Source of the DNA: Pseudomonadota bacterium | GTDB lineage: Bacteria; Pseudomonadota; Alphaproteobacteria; Rhizobiales; Hyphomicrobiaceae | Assembly: GCA_021813195.1 (NCBI GenBank) | Contig: JAKALI010000207.1 | Coordinates: 1-7,090 of the forward strand | Length of the DNA stretch: 7,090 bases | Direction of reading: 5' to 3' | Shown here: in pieces, positions 1 to 5,652 of the stretch | How positions within the stretch are numbered: the stretch's first letter is position 1 | How the letters are laid out: each line of letters opens with the position of its first letter | Made by a program: the position numbers and the translations under genes | The notes under the pieces: generated by a model | What the model was told of the DNA's origin: nothing | The model's database searches: none | The model's input: the letters and a program-made list of their open reading frames with translations, nothing else

Positions 1-561
1 TCTGTTGGAATTGACGTCGGCGACCCCCTCGATCGCGCGCAGCATCGGGCGCACGATATATTCCTGAGCCTCGAACAACTCCATCAGTTGTTGCCGCTCG
101 TCCAAATCGGACGGCGGTTGCGCCCATTCGAGTGTGTAGTACCAGATTTCGCCAAGCCCGGTGGTGATCGGAGCGAGGCGCGGCGATGATCCGGCTGGCA
201 GCATGTCGCGCACTGCGGAAAGCCGCTCGTTGACGAATTGGCGTGCGCGAAGCTGGTCCGTGCCGTCCTGATAGATGAGCGTGACCTGTGACAGTCCGGT
301 CTTGGTGAGCGATCGCATTTCCCGCAGGCCCGGCTGACCACCCATGCTGCGCTCGATGGGCAGCGTCACAAGACGCTCGATTTCCTCTGGCGCCAGGGCA
401 GGAACAGTCGTGTTGATCTGCACCTGCACGCCTGTGATGTCGGGAATGACATCGATTTGCAGATTCACGAAAGACCAGATTCCAAGACCAGCGATCAGCA
501 AACCGATGATCATCACCGTGGCTGGTCGACCGGTTGTCCATTCCAGAATCCGCCGCGTCAT
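1..561 (-). CDS. Heavy-metal efflux RND pump, CzcA/CusA family (N-terminal 187 residues, cut by window edge)
   Basis: This is the start of an inner-membrane RND transporter of the heavy-metal efflux (HME) type, which uses the proton gradient to drive metal ions out through a three-part envelope complex. Translating the minus strand from the ATG at 561-559 gives an open frame of 187 codons running off the left edge. It begins MTRRILEWTTGRPATVMIIG, with a first membrane helix at about residues 13-33. The family signature DVIPDITGVQVQI follows, then the start of the periplasmic porter domain with LPIERSMGGQPGLREMRSLT and GLSQVTLIYQDG. HME-RND proteins are about 1,030-1,070 residues, so roughly four fifths lies outside. 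The ATG overlaps the stop codon of the upstream outer-membrane factor gene (ATGA), implying translational coupling. The transmembrane residues that distinguish Cu/Ag from Zn/Co/Cd/Ni pumps are not in the window, so the substrate cannot be stated. The family call is firm. Confidence 0.93.
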   Translation of the reverse strand, partial: MTRRILEWTTGRPATVMIIGLLIAGLGIWSFVNLQIDVIPDITGVQVQINTTVPALAPEEIERLVTLPIERSMGGQPGLREMRSLTKTGLSQVTLIYQDGTDQLRARQFVNERLSAVRDMLPAGSSPRLAPITTGLGEIWYYTLEWAQPPSDLDERQQLMELFEAQEYIVRPMLRAIEGVADVNSNR

Positions 562-1832
562 CGGGACACGCCGTCGAAGCTGCGGCCGCCATTGAGCGCC
601 CGAAGTTGAAGCATCGCTTCCATAGCCTCACGTCGCGTGTCGAGCAGAGCCGACAGCGCGTCCAGATACTGGCGCTGCATCTCGACGTAAGTTGCGATCG
701 GGATCGCTCCCTGGCGATAACTATCGGCGGCGGCGGTAGCTGCGGCCGCAAATTTCTCGGTGGCCCCGGCTGGCCAGCCCGCAAGGGCTCGACGCTTCGC
801 CTCGTAGTAGGCTGCCTGTTCGTAAACCTGCCTCGCGATCCGTCGGTTGGCGGCGAGCAGGGCCGCATCGCCCTGGGATTGACGGCTCAACTCCTGTGCG
901 AGGCCAGCAGCCTGGCTATTCCAAAGCGGCAACGTCGTCGTCAGCCGTATGCCGAAATTGGTCTCGCGGCTGTCTGACTTCGCGCGATTGAAGTAGGGAC
1001 CGACTGAGACGTTCGGCACACGCGCTGCTTGTGCGAGGTCAACGCGCAACCCTTGCTGCTGCAATTGCGCGCGCAGCGACTGAATCTCGAAATTGTTGAT
1101 GCCAGCTTGTTGCGCCATGCGCTCGACCGACGGAAGGCCGGGCAGCGTGATATCGGGCGGAGCAATGCGGAGCCGCGCTTTGAGCGGCGCGCCGCGAAGT
1201 TGATTCAGTTCGTAGACGATCGTGCTGGTCTCGGAATCAGCCATCGCGGCATTTCGCTCCGCCGTGATGGCACCCGCATCCAGAATGGCCGTGTCCAGCG
1301 TGGTGGCGATGCCCGCCGGATCCCGCTGCTCCACAACGCGTGCAAGCTCGCGCATCCGCGCGGCAACGTCGCGTGCCGCGGCGGCTTTCCGCTCGGCCGC
1401 GAACAAGGCATATCCCAAAGAGCGTGCCCGGCTTGCGAGCGTTGCGTCGAATTGCGCAAGACCGAGCCGCGCCAGCGCGATCTGATGCTCGGCGATGGCG
1501 CGACGGAGCGCCCCGCGTCCGGCAAAGTCGAGCGGCTGCATAATCGACAAGCCATATGTCGGCCCGGCGCCTTTCGGTGCACCTGTCAGGCCGTCGGCCA
1601 TCCGGCGTTCGCCTAACTCGAATGCAGCTTCAGGGTCCGGCAGGCGATCAGCCGCGTCGCGCTCAACACCTGCAAGCCCGATCTGCTGGAAATAAAAGCG
1701 TCGTTCGGGGTTACTTGCCACGACGGAATTGGCAAGTGCATCAATCGACAGCACGGCGGCCTGCTGAGCGAAGGCTGGGGTCACCAAGATAATTGTTGAT
1801 ATGCGAACGATTATCAGGAGCAATTTTAACAT
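558..1832 (-). CDS. TolC/CzcC-type outer-membrane efflux factor
   Basis: Outer-membrane channel partner of the RND pump encoded just downstream. From the ATG at 1832 it is 424 residues, normal for CzcC/CusC-like OMFs (about 410-470). Residues 1-22 form a signal peptide (MLKLLLIIVR start, long hydrophobic core, cleavage after TPAFA) with no lipobox Cys, so it is probably not lipidated. Two related helical OEP blocks follow. The first is Ala- and Arg-rich (about 30-215). The second (about 235-415) ends with SYRQGAIPIATYVEMQRQYLDALSALLD, a typical OMF C-terminal repeat pattern. The region VPNVSVGPYFNRAKSDSRETNFGIRLTTTLPLW matches the beta-strand part of the second repeat. A GTG start at 1850 (six extra residues) is open, but the ATG is preceded by TTGAGA at 9 bases and begins the signal peptide cleanly. 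The gene is the first of its operon, and the pump start overlaps its stop by four bases. Confidence 0.88.
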   Translation of the reverse strand: MLKLLLIIVRISTIILVTPAFAQQAAVLSIDALANSVVASNPERRFYFQQIGLAGVERDAADRLPDPEAAFELGERRMADGLTGAPKGAGPTYGLSIMQPLDFAGRGALRRAIAEHQIALARLGLAQFDATLASRARSLGYALFAAERKAAAARDVAARMRELARVVEQRDPAGIATTLDTAILDAGAITAERNAAMADSETSTIVYELNQLRGAPLKARLRIAPPDITLPGLPSVERMAQQAGINNFEIQSLRAQLQQQGLRVDLAQAARVPNVSVGPYFNRAKSDSRETNFGIRLTTTLPLWNSQAAGLAQELSRQSQGDAALLAANRRIARQVYEQAAYYEAKRRALAGWPAGATEKFAAAATAAADSYRQGAIPIATYVEMQRQYLDALSALLDTRREAMEAMLQLRALNGGRSFDGVSR

Positions 1833-1945
1833 TGGCACGAGTCTCAACACTGACTTCTAGACGCCTGATTGCCACGCTAGTCTGAACACAAGCTGTCAGC
1901 GTAAATGCAGGTTGATCCAGTATCGGACTGCAGCAATCAGGAGAC
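1833..1945. promoter_or_regulatory. Divergent control region between efflux operon and two-component operon
   Basis: About 110 bases separate the two outward-facing operons, so both promoters must lie here or just inside the genes. An imperfect inverted repeat CTGAACA (1882-1888) and TGTCAG (1894-1899) reads as CTGACA/TGTCAG with one extra base. It is the best visible candidate for an operator of the adjacent response regulator. AGGAG at 1939-1943 serves as ribosome binding site for the regulator, unusually close to the ATG (two bases). I could not assign convincing -35/-10 pairs for either direction. Autoregulation and control of the pump are inferences from the divergent layout. Confidence 0.4.
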
Positions 1946-2605
1946 ATGACCATTCGCATTCTTCTTGTCGAAGACGATCAGGACATTGGCGCCCGCCTGA
2001 AGGAAGGGTTGGCCAGCTTTGGCTTTGTCGTTGAGCATGTGGAAGATGGTGAGCACGCCCTTTCCTTCGCGCTGCAAGAAGAATTCGACGCGATCGTTCT
2101 CGATCTCGGTTTACCCGGCCTGTCAGGCATCGAGGTCTTACGGAGGTTGCGACGTACCGGGGCCGCCACACCGGTCCTGATCCTGACGGCGCGCAGCAGC
2201 TGGACTGAGAAGGTGGAAGGTCTCAATGCAGGGGCTGATGACTATGTGGCGAAGCCGTTTCACGTCGACGAAGTCGCAGCTCGCCTGCGCGCGCTGATGC
2301 GGCGCGTCGCGGGCCAAGCCACCTCCGAATTGCGCCACGGAGATATCGTGCTTGACCCCGTTGCCGGCACCGCCAATGTTGCGGGCCAGCCGATCGAATT
2401 GACGGCACAGGAATTTCGCCTGCTCCACCTCTTCCTGCATCGCGTCGGCCGCGTCGTGACGCAAGCCGAGTTGCTCGACCATCTCTACGGCCTGAATGAG
2501 GAACGCAGCTCGAATACGATCGAGGTCTATGTCGGTCGGCTGCGACGCAAAATCGGCCGCGATACCATCAGGACCCTGCGCGGTCTGGGCTACAGGTTCG
2601 GCTGA
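1946..2605 (+). CDS. OmpR/PhoP-type response regulator
   Basis: A DNA-binding response regulator of 219 residues, standard length for the OmpR/PhoB family. The receiver domain occupies about residues 3-115: the acidic pocket is in LLVEDDQD (E9, D10, D11), the phosphate-accepting aspartate is D53 in VLDLGLPGLSG, the switch threonine is T81 in LILTAR, and the conserved lysine is K103 in DDYVAKPF. The winged-helix effector domain spans about 128-219 and shows ELTAQEFRLLHLFL and the recognition region NTIEVYVGRLRRKIG, followed by TIRTLRGLGYRF. All catalytic positions are intact. The start ATG is clear because MTIRILLVEDD is the usual beginning of the fold. The stop overlaps the kinase start by one base (TGATG), so the two are co-translated. 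It lies back-to-back with the metal efflux operon and probably controls it. The sequence resembles PhoP/QseB-like regulators as much as CusR/CzcR, so the signal is open. Confidence 0.95.
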   Translation: MTIRILLVEDDQDIGARLKEGLASFGFVVEHVEDGEHALSFALQEEFDAIVLDLGLPGLSGIEVLRRLRRTGAATPVLILTARSSWTEKVEGLNAGADDYVAKPFHVDEVAARLRALMRRVAGQATSELRHGDIVLDPVAGTANVAGQPIELTAQEFRLLHLFLHRVGRVVTQAELLDHLYGLNEERSSNTIEVYVGRLRRKIGRDTIRTLRGLGYRFG

Positions 2606-3951
2606 TGGTCAGAAGTCTGCGCGCCCGGCTGCTGGTTGGCGTTATTCTCACGACCGTGACAGGTATCGCTGTCGCTGGCGTTTCGATTTCCGCGCTGTTC
2701 CGGGCGCACGTCACGGAGCTTGTCAATGCCGAGCTGATCGGTCATCTCGACGAGCTCGAAGGTCTGTTGGCCCGCACGGCCGACGGACATGTCGCTCTGG
2801 CACAAAGGCTCAGTGATCCGCGCTTCGCGCAGCCCGGGACTGGCTATTACTGGCAGGTGAGCGATCGCAACGGCATCGTCCTACAATCAGCCTCCCTCGA
2901 ACCGCAACGGCGTTTTCCGCCACCCGCGCGGGGGGCGGATCGGCAGCTTACTCGCTCAGTCGAAGCTGGCCCGGCTGGTGAGCCGATGATCGCATATGAG
3001 CGACCGTGGCAGACCGCTGAAAACGGTTACGTGCTTCAAATTGGCGCCGACCAGCGGATCGTCGATGATGTACTGAGACATTTTAATCAGGCGCTGGCCC
3101 TGTCACTCGGCACACTGGCAATAGCCCTAATTGGGGCCGGCACGTTGCAGGCCTGGTTTGGTCTGCGTCCCATGCGCCGTCTGCGCGACGCGCTGGGCGA
3201 CATTCGCGCGGGCAAAGCAGAAACCCTGCCTGGTGACTTCCCGTCCGAAGTTCGGCCGCTGGTCGATGATCTCAACGCTCTGATCGACGCCAATACCCAG
3301 ATGGTTCGCCGCGCCCGCACGCAGGCGGGCAATCTCGCGCATGGCCTGAAGACACCATTGGCCGTGCTGACGGACGAAGCGCGCCGGCTGCTCGCGAGAG
3401 GTGATACCGAGGGCGCCGCGGTCCTGACTCAGCAAACAGGGCGGATGCAGCGCCAGATTGATTTCCAGCTTGCCCGAGCCCGTGCCGCAGCCAACGCCGG
3501 CCTGCCTGGCGTCATCACGCAGGTCGAACCTGCCTTCGCATCAATAGCCGCGGCGATGCGGCGGCTCTATGCTCATCGTGAGCTGACGATCGTCCATACA
3601 GCCGAGACGGAATTGCTTGCCGCCGTCGATCCCAACGACCTTGACGAGATGGTCGCCAACCTGGTCGATAATGCCTGCAAGTGGGCTCGTGGTGTTGTCT
3701 CGATCAAGGCTACGCGCGATACCCCGACGGGGCAGCTCCTTATTACGATCGTTGATGACGGGCCAGGCATCCCGGCTGATGCACTAAACCGCGCGTTCGC
3801 CCCAGGCGAGCGGCTCGACGAGGCCAAACCGGGAAGCGGGCTCGGACTCGCAATCGTCCGCGATCTCGCCACACTGCACGGCGGCTCTGTCGAACTATCC
3901 AATGGCAGAAATGGAGGCCTTCACGCGGAGTTGCGGTTCCCATCAGCCTGA
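2605..3951 (+). CDS. Membrane sensor histidine kinase, PhoQ-like
   Basis: Partner kinase of the response regulator, 448 residues. One membrane helix lies at about 9-31, a periplasmic sensor region at about 32-162 (with GTGYYWQVSDRNGIVLQS, common in alphaproteobacterial kinases), a second helix at about 163-184, then a HAMP segment (about 185-236). The H-box is LAHGLKTPLAVL with phospho-histidine H246; the LKTPLAVL form is closer to PhoQ than to CusS/CzcS. The ATPase domain has N-box NLVDNACKWA (N352, N356), G1 box DDGPGIP (384-390) and G2 box GSGLGLAI (410-417), so it should be active. The sensor region has no Cys and no His/Met cluster, so a metal ligand is not evident. The start overlaps the regulator stop, and no other ribosome site is needed. 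Family and partnership are firm; the stimulus is unknown. Confidence 0.94.
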   Translation: MVRSLRARLLVGVILTTVTGIAVAGVSISALFRAHVTELVNAELIGHLDELEGLLARTADGHVALAQRLSDPRFAQPGTGYYWQVSDRNGIVLQSASLEPQRRFPPPARGADRQLTRSVEAGPAGEPMIAYERPWQTAENGYVLQIGADQRIVDDVLRHFNQALALSLGTLAIALIGAGTLQAWFGLRPMRRLRDALGDIRAGKAETLPGDFPSEVRPLVDDLNALIDANTQMVRRARTQAGNLAHGLKTPLAVLTDEARRLLARGDTEGAAVLTQQTGRMQRQIDFQLARARAAANAGLPGVITQVEPAFASIAAAMRRLYAHRELTIVHTAETELLAAVDPNDLDEMVANLVDNACKWARGVVSIKATRDTPTGQLLITIVDDGPGIPADALNRAFAPGERLDEAKPGSGLGLAIVRDLATLHGGSVELSNGRNGGLHAELRFPSA

Positions 3952-3982
3952 CAAGTTCAACGGCGTCTAGGTTGGGCGAGTT

Positions 3983-4678
3983 TCATCGTGGCCGCGTCGT
4001 CCGCGCACCATTCGACCTGAGCGATTCGGCGCGCTCGAAATCAGCATCCGCGCCGCTCTGATCTCCAGCGTTCGCTTTCATCGTTCCGCGTTCGAACAAG
4101 AAGGTCGGATTCTTCGGATCAGCCTTGATGACCAGATCATAATCCGCGATGGCACGATCAAAGAGTCCTTTACGCCCGAGTGCCTTCCCGCGATTATAAT
4201 AGGCACCGAGGTAGTCAGTCCTCAGTTGTACGGCGCGATCGAAATCAGAAATCGCGCGATCAAGCTCTCCCTTGCTCATTAAAGCAACGCCTCGGTTGTT
4301 GAGCGCGACATAGTAGTCGGGGGACAAACGAAGTGCTCGATCGTAATCCTCCATGGCACGGTCGATATCTCCACTCGACCGCAGCGCGACACCGCGATTG
4401 TTATAAGCCGCCGCCAACTGGGTGATCATCCGCTCGCCTGCCTGGATAACCGCTGTGCATCCCCGGATCGAGCGATCGGGTACGATTTCGGCCGCATGCA
4501 CGCACGAGTCCCAATCCTCGTCGCTCAAAGCTGATGTGGGCGACGAGTTAATTGCAAAGTACGCAATAAATATCGTTGTGCTCAATAACGTAAGAGCACA
4601 ACGCTTCCAGCGGGTGGTTCGCGCTAGGATCGATGCAGTTCGTGTTCTCGTATACAGCGGCGTAATGCAAATGAGCAA
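3983..4678 (-). CDS. Secreted or membrane-anchored TPR-repeat protein
   Basis: A 231-residue protein of unknown specific role, probably a periplasmic protein-interaction scaffold. It begins with a basic stretch and a hydrophobic segment (about 27-45) that could be a signal peptide, with cleavage near SPTSA, or an uncleaved anchor. A short region with two cysteines (C59 in DEDWDSC, C74 in RSIRGC) comes next, a pairing I recall from rhizobial TPR proteins. Four tandem TPR units follow, at about 88-121, 122-155, 156-189 and 190-223, each with the A/Y-x-N-R-G ... D-R-A pattern. The start is a TTG, supported by GAGG seven bases upstream; no ATG or GTG lies between it and the hydrophobic segment. 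The gene converges on the kinase with only 31 bases between stops and has its own promoter candidate, so it is not part of either metal-response operon. Confidence 0.82.
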   Translation of the reverse strand: MLICITPLYTRTRTASILARTTRWKRCALTLLSTTIFIAYFAINSSPTSALSDEDWDSCVHAAEIVPDRSIRGCTAVIQAGERMITQLAAAYNNRGVALRSSGDIDRAMEDYDRALRLSPDYYVALNNRGVALMSKGELDRAISDFDRAVQLRTDYLGAYYNRGKALGRKGLFDRAIADYDLVIKADPKNPTFLFERGTMKANAGDQSGADADFERAESLRSNGARTTRPR

Positions 4679-4699
4679 AGAGTAGCCTCAAGTACGTGC

Positions 4700-4730
4700 A
4701 TTATATTATTCCCAGTTTGTTCTCTAACAA
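4700..4730 (-). promoter_or_regulatory. Candidate promoter of the TPR gene
   Basis: On the minus strand a perfect TATAAT (4700-4705) lies in an AT-rich pocket, with TTGTTA at 4725-4730 as a weak -35 (19-base spacing; GTTAGA would give 17). A start near 4693 would leave a leader of about 15 bases containing the GAGG ribosome site at 4686-4689. The -10 is strong and the -35 is weak. Confidence 0.42.
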
Positions 4731-5141
4731 TCCTGTCTGAATTTTCCCTGACAATCGACGTTTGAGACATCCGATCTGGTCGCTTCCCGAACGAGAGTAC
4801 ACCCGTCGAGTGCTATAGAGATTACCAAGCGAGCGCCGTGCGTGCCATCCGACAGGGACAGATCCAAGACTCCCGGACTAAGCCTCAGTCTGGTAGCATG
4901 AAGACATCAGCGGTGTTTGATGTACTAGCAGCGGCAATCGACGGGACGGGATGGATCCGGACTCGGTCACGGGAGGGCAACGAGGAGCCGCTATCCGGAA
5001 GAAATCGTCCTGCAAGAATTGAACATCGCGCTCTGCGGCGCTGCCAACTTGAATGACCTCTGAAATATCTGGAGGTCAATACGGCGAATTGCTCTGCAAC
5101 GGCGCTCCGCAAATATGCAAGATATCAACCTAATATTAAGT
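4731..5141. other. Non-coding, lower-GC stretch between TPR gene and tRNA
   Basis: About 410 bases without a gene I can support. Short open frames occur (for example 4838-5056 plus and 4885-5112 minus), but they overlap each other, lack ribosome sites and resemble no family I know. The stretch is visibly less GC-rich than the coding regions to the right. The only structure I see is the hairpin at 5054-5078, listed separately. No integrase remnant or displaced copy of a tRNA 3' half was recognised. Confidence 0.5.
5054..5078. repeat. Perfect 7-bp inverted repeat, 11-base loop
   Basis: TGACCTC (5054-5060) and GAGGTCA (5072-5078) are exact reverse complements around an AT-rich 11-base loop. It lies about 65 bases beyond the 3' end of the tRNA in its transcription direction. 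It has no T-run on either side, so a classic intrinsic terminator is not supported. A transcription-stop structure or a protein-binding dyad is possible. Confidence 0.4.
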
Positions 5142-5218
5142 TGGCGCGCCCGACACGATTCGAACGTGTGGCCTCCACCTTCGGAGGGTGGCGCTCTATC
5201 CAGCTGAGCTACGGGCGC
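5142..5218 (-). tRNA. trnR: tRNA-Arg (anticodon CCG)
   Basis: A complete 77-base tRNA with encoded CCA. On the minus strand the 5' acceptor strand GCGCCCG pairs with CGGGCGC, followed by discriminator G and CCA. The D-arm carries GCTCAGCTGGATAGAGC. The anticodon arm is CCACC-CTCCGAA-GGTGG, giving anticodon CCG, which reads the arginine codon CGG. The T-arm is ACACG-TTCGAAT-CGTGT. All stems are perfectly paired. CGG is frequent in GC-rich genomes and is read essentially only by this tRNA, so at least one functional copy should be needed. The 3' end faces the efflux/TPR block, the usual orientation for an island at a tRNA. A second, broken tRNA-Arg(CCG) lies 247 bases upstream in transcription order. 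Confidence 0.97.
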
Positions 5219-5228
5219 ATCGATATTC

Positions 5229-5257
5229 AGATAGTGTCCGAGATCGACCACGGTCAA
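5229..5257 (-). promoter_or_regulatory. Promoter of intact tRNA-Arg(CCG)
   Basis: On the minus strand TTGACC (5252-5257) and CTATCT (5229-5234) are separated by exactly 17 bases, the housekeeping-sigma pattern of alphaproteobacterial tRNA genes. Initiation would fall near 5222, just before the mature 5' end at 5218. This means the intact tRNA does not depend on the promoter of the broken copy. Confidence 0.72.
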
Positions 5258-5465
5258 TCGCGAATTCTAGAATCGACATGGCTCAAACGACGCGGGCTAA
5301 AGCCTCGCCGATCATCGCCATTCGTACTCCACAACCTCCTTTCGGTTTGCTTCCGTGGTGCTTCCGCGACCTCGAATGCGATTTTCGTGCTTCCTTCGAG
5401 TTTCGCCAATCGCTTGGTTTCACTCGTTTTTTACGACACCCTCGACCATCAGAAAGAGCTTGCAT
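5258..5465. other. Non-coding spacer between intact and broken tRNA
   Basis: About 208 bases with no supportable gene. It holds a near-palindrome around TTCTAGAA (5263-5277, 14 bp with one bulged base) and three TGCTTCC heptamers at 5348, 5359 and 5388, the first two exactly 11 bases apart. Open frames crossing it read through tRNA sequence and are spurious. Confidence 0.5.
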
Positions 5466-5509
5466 TTGCCTTCGGAGGGCAACGCTCTATCCAGCTGAGC
5501 TACGGGTGC
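5466..5509 (-). pseudogene. Truncated tRNA-Arg(CCG): 5' half only
   Basis: On the minus strand this 44-base stretch has 5' acceptor strand GCACCCG, a complete D-arm (GCTCAGCTGGATAGAGC) and a complete anticodon arm TTGCC-CTCCGAA-GGCAA with anticodon CCG. It stops exactly after the anticodon stem: the next bases (ATGCAAGC) show no variable loop, T-arm or 3' acceptor, and no TTCGAA motif follows before the intact tRNA. It cannot form a tRNA. The acceptor and anticodon stems differ from the intact neighbour by paired changes (TTGCC/GGCAA against CCACC/GGTGG), so it is a different isodecoder and not a recent duplicate. From memory, GCACCCG with TTGCC/GGCAA is the form usual in Bradyrhizobium. It probably marks a recombination or deletion endpoint. 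Confidence 0.88.
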
Positions 5510-5520
5510 GAAGGCCCCTC

Positions 5521-5548
5521 ATTTAGCCGATTGGCGGGATGCGGGCAA
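5521..5548 (-). promoter_or_regulatory. Possible relict promoter of the broken tRNA
   Basis: On the minus strand TTGCCC (5543-5548) and CTAAAT (5521-5526) are 16 bases apart and sit at the right distance from the 5' end of the tRNA half at 5509. A 12-bp palindrome GCAACCGGTTGC (5545-5556) overlaps the -35. The match is moderate. If active, it would transcribe the tRNA half toward the intact tRNA. Confidence 0.35.
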
Positions 5549-5564
5549 CCGGTTGCCGTGCCGG

Positions 5565-5592
5565 TTGTCCTGCCTGTTGCAGCCTGTAAACT
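5565..5592 (+). promoter_or_regulatory. Weak promoter candidate for the monooxygenase gene
   Basis: TTGTCC (5565-5570) and TAAACT (5587-5592), 16 bases apart, would start transcription near 5599 and give a leader of about 54 bases. The match is modest and is listed only because no better pair is seen upstream of the gene. Confidence 0.25.
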
Positions 5593-5608
5593 GCCCGGCA
5601 AAGACAAT

Positions 5609-5627
5609 CGCGGGGGTTGAGCCCGCG
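5609..5627 (+). promoter_or_regulatory. Leader hairpin before the monooxygenase ribosome site
   Basis: CGCGGG (5609-5614) and CCCGCG (5622-5627) form a perfect 6-bp GC stem with a 7-base loop. It ends 11 bases before the ribosome binding site AGGGAG (5638-5643). It has no following T-run on the plus strand, so it is not an intrinsic terminator of plus-strand transcription. It may simply stabilise the leader. Confidence 0.35.
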
Positions 5628-5652
5628 CACCAAAAAAAGGGAGAAACACGGG

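Noticed and set aside
1029..1616. Plus-strand 195-codon frame inside the OMF gene
   Set aside because: It is the complement of a clear TolC-family coding sequence and has no family features of its own.
4838..5112. Overlapping short frames on both strands between the TPR gene and the tRNA
   Set aside because: They have no ribosome site, no recognisable domain and overlap one another on opposite strands.
4991..5257. Minus-strand 88-codon frame containing APVAQLDRAPPSEGGGHTFESCRA
   Set aside because: This is a well-known false protein produced by translating tRNA sequence; it covers the tRNA-Arg gene.
5141..5620. Plus-strand 159-codon frame with two RSIQLSYG segments
   Set aside because: The repeated segments are the complement of the intact tRNA and of the tRNA half, so the apparent protein repeat is an RNA-gene artefact.
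5617..5652. TTG start 12 codons upstream of the monooxygenase ATG
   Set aside because: The extra residues (SPRTKKREKHG) are unlike the family, the TTG lies inside a hairpin loop, and the ribosome site AGGGAG sits between it and the ATG.
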